A stretch of DNA of 7,306 nt from CAZXCQ01 sp964639275 (GTDB lineage: Bacteria; Desulfobacterota; DSM-4660; Desulfatiglandales; Desulfatiglandaceae), in assembly GCA_964639275.1 (NCBI GenBank), contig CAZXCQ010000306.1, forward strand, positions 1 to 7,306, in the 5' to 3' direction. This document shows, in pieces, positions 5,774-7,306 of this stretch (the first letter of the stretch is position 1; every line of letters begins with the position of its first letter). Made by a program: the position numbers and the translations under genes. The notes beneath the pieces are model-generated. The model had not been told where the DNA came from and did not search any database. It saw only the letters and a program-made list of their open reading frames with translations.

Positions 5774-7306
5774 TTACTTCACCGACGCCAATTCCTCATT
5801 TGCTTGTTTAAGATAGACGTCAGCGTCACATTTCTCGAAAAGACGCATCGCTTCCGAAAAACATTCACGGGCCTTTTCGTTTCGTTTTTTCGCTTTGTAT
5901 AATCGACCTAGACCCAGAAGGGCTTCACCAAGTTCCCCTTTTGCTCCCATTTCTCTAAAAAGCGCAATGGATTTATTGAAATGTTCTTCCGCCTTTTTTT
6001 CTGCAAATGGGGCGTTTTTGACTATGAAGCCGATGTTCTTGGCCAGGGTCGATAAACCAGGCGAAGGTCCTGTTATAAACTGGGTATATACCAGCCCCAG
6101 AATAAACTCTGATAGGCCATAAAATATTCTAATATTATTTTTCAGCAGGACCGCTTGCATCTCTTCAAACCTTTTAAATCCCTCCTTCATATGGCCTTTC
6201 GCAATTAGAATAGCCGAAAGGAACATTTGGGCTAGTGACGTAAACAATCCTATTCCGCGTTTCTCAGAAAAATCTAAAAGTGATTTGAGGACGTCTTCCG
6301 CCTCCTGAAGCCGACCATCCATAAAATAGGAGATACCTAAATTCGGTTTTGCAAACTGGGCATAAAAAGGGTCTAATGCAGCTTCAACAGCCCTTTCGCC
6401 TTCTTTTCGACATAATGCCATATCCCCCTTTTTCATGTGCCCAAATGCATTCACCCAATGTCCGAAGACCTTACTTCTACTATTTGAGGTTTTTTCGCCA
6501 TAATCCAGGAGACGTTTTGCCCCCTCAAAAACCTTTTTTGTATTCCTTTGCCATACATATACCCAGCATATTCCTCCGAGAGATTTAAAAAAGAGGTATT
6601 GATCGGAAGGGAAGGATTTCGCGATTTCCTGCGCCCGCTTTCCATAAGCCATCCCTTCTTCGAAAAGTCCCAAAGATGCACACGTATAGGGAAGCCACGT
6701 ACAGGCATAACCCACGACTTTCTGGTCGCCGGCCCGCTCCCCGAGCGCCAATGCGCTGCGCAGGTAATCATAAGAATCTTTTTGTGGGCCGGCTAAATAG
6801 TTGGCAATTCCGAGCCATGCATAAAACATCCCGAGCCTTGCCTCGTCACCCAAGGACTCTACGAGAGCCTTGTGAGATTCGAAAAGACTGATAAATGCTT
6901 TTATATCCCCCAAAGAATAGAAGACGTATCCCCAACTATTCAACATGTCGATGAGTAACTTTTTTTCTTCCTCTGTTTTGTCCTCTTTGGATCCAAGTAT
7001 ATCATATGCTTTCGTGTAGTATTCGTGGGCCTCTTCCACGGCGTACCTGGCAAGACTCTTTTCTCCGGCCTTCACCAGGTACTCGACGGCCTTGTTCACA
7101 GACTTGCCCAGCACAAAATGATAGGCCAAGGTCTCGAAAAATTCCGAAAGTCGATTTTCAAACAGGCGTTCCATGACCCGGGCAACCTGTTCGTGAATAT
7201 CCTGCCGCTCTCTCTTGAGAAGACCATTGTAGACGACCTCCTGGGTGAGCGGGTGCTTGAACATATACTCCAGGTCCGGCTCAAATGAACGGGTTCGAAT
7301 CAGGTC
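5774..7306 (-). CDS. TPR-repeat signalling protein, C-terminal part (AAA/cyclase-type), partial
   Basis: The frame is open to the right edge, so only the last 510 residues are seen. The first residues in the window (EYMFKHPLTQEVVYNGLL, then RERQDIHEQVARVMERL) match the helical segment that ends the AAA-type ATPase module (PF13191-like) of large signal proteins that often start with a class III adenylate/guanylate cyclase domain. TPR-like helix pairs follow, such as AVEYLVKAGEKSLARYAVEE and LGRLYKAKKRNEKARECFSE near the C-terminus, about ten hairpins in all. TPR arrays bind protein partners. No membrane segment is evident. Whether a cyclase, kinase or LuxR domain lies upstream cannot be seen, so no enzymatic role is claimed. 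Stretches of the gene are much richer in A+T than the rnf genes (for example 18 G+C in 6121-6180 against 42 in 1981-2040). It converges on tRNA-Leu. Confidence 0.85.
   Translation of the reverse strand, partial: DLIRTRSFEPDLEYMFKHPLTQEVVYNGLLKRERQDIHEQVARVMERLFENRLSEFFETLAYHFVLGKSVNKAVEYLVKAGEKSLARYAVEEAHEYYTKAYDILGSKEDKTEEEKKLLIDMLNSWGYVFYSLGDIKAFISLFESHKALVESLGDEARLGMFYAWLGIANYLAGPQKDSYDYLRSALALGERAGDQKVVGYACTWLPYTCASLGLFEEGMAYGKRAQEIAKSFPSDQYLFFKSLGGICWVYVWQRNTKKVFEGAKRLLDYGEKTSNSRSKVFGHWVNAFGHMKKGDMALCRKEGERAVEAALDPFYAQFAKPNLGISYFMDGRLQEAEDVLKSLLDFSEKRGIGLFTSLAQMFLSAILIAKGHMKEGFKRFEEMQAVLLKNNIRIFYGLSEFILGLVYTQFITGPSPGLSTLAKNIGFIVKNAPFAEKKAEEHFNKSIALFREMGAKGELGEALLGLGRLYKAKKRNEKARECFSEAMRLFEKCDADVYLKQANEELASVK

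Noticed and set aside
5601..5902. Plus-strand open frames after tRNA-Leu.
   Set aside because: They overlap the terminator and the antisense of the TPR gene, and their translations show no protein-like pattern.
7288..7306. GGGTTCGAATC, similar to the T-arm of tRNA-Leu, as a possible attachment-site repeat.
   Set aside because: The match is short and falls in the coding sequence of the TPR protein's AAA-type tail; T-loop-like strings are common by chance.

Overview
The window carries most of an Rnf electron-transport operon preceded by a flavin-cofactor gene. On the minus strand, in transcription order, are ribF (FAD synthetase/riboflavin kinase), rnfC, rnfD, rnfG and rnfE, followed by the start of an exported Ig-like gene that is interrupted by in-frame stops and runs off the left edge. 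The gene order C-D-G-E is that of the Rnf clusters of anaerobes (usually continued by A and B), not the A-B-C-D-G-E order of gammaproteobacterial rsx. With a large TPR signalling protein at the right edge, this suggests an anaerobic or syntrophic/sulfate-reducing member of the Desulfobacterota (former Deltaproteobacteria). That is an inference from gene order and family type; no taxonomic marker is in the window.

Layout: 1-304, interrupted Ig-like gene (-). 311-4246, rnfE, rnfG, rnfD and rnfC (-), tightly packed with short overlaps. 4303-4329, a probable rnfC promoter whose -35 box overlaps the ribF stop. 4326-5258, ribF (-). 5259-5511, a divergent intergenic region with several inverted repeats, a possible ribF promoter and a consensus promoter for the tRNA. 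5512-5598, tRNA-Leu(CAG) (+). 5611-5641, a hairpin terminator between convergent units. 5774-7306, the C-terminal part of a TPR protein (-) of the type fused to AAA-family ATPase and often nucleotide-cyclase domains; its 5' end is outside the window.

How the genes fit together: Rnf couples ferredoxin:NAD+ oxidoreduction to ion transport across the cytoplasmic membrane. RnfC binds NAD(H) and FMN and carries two 4Fe-4S clusters. RnfD and RnfG carry FMN bound covalently through threonine, and both threonines are visible here. Covalent attachment uses FAD as donor, and RibF makes FMN and FAD, so ribF lying directly upstream makes metabolic sense. The RnfA and RnfB partners are not in the window, and the slot after rnfE where rnfA is expected holds the broken Ig-like gene.

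The main points for a second look are: the broken Ig-like gene in the rnfA slot; an RnfE with Ala where the intramembrane iron-sulfur Cys is expected; an RnfG about 100 residues longer than usual with a possible internal repeat; the ribF-rnf linkage with a promoter at the junction; and a composition change just beyond the 3' end of the tRNA. I found no clear novel multi-gene system, CRISPR array or transposon.
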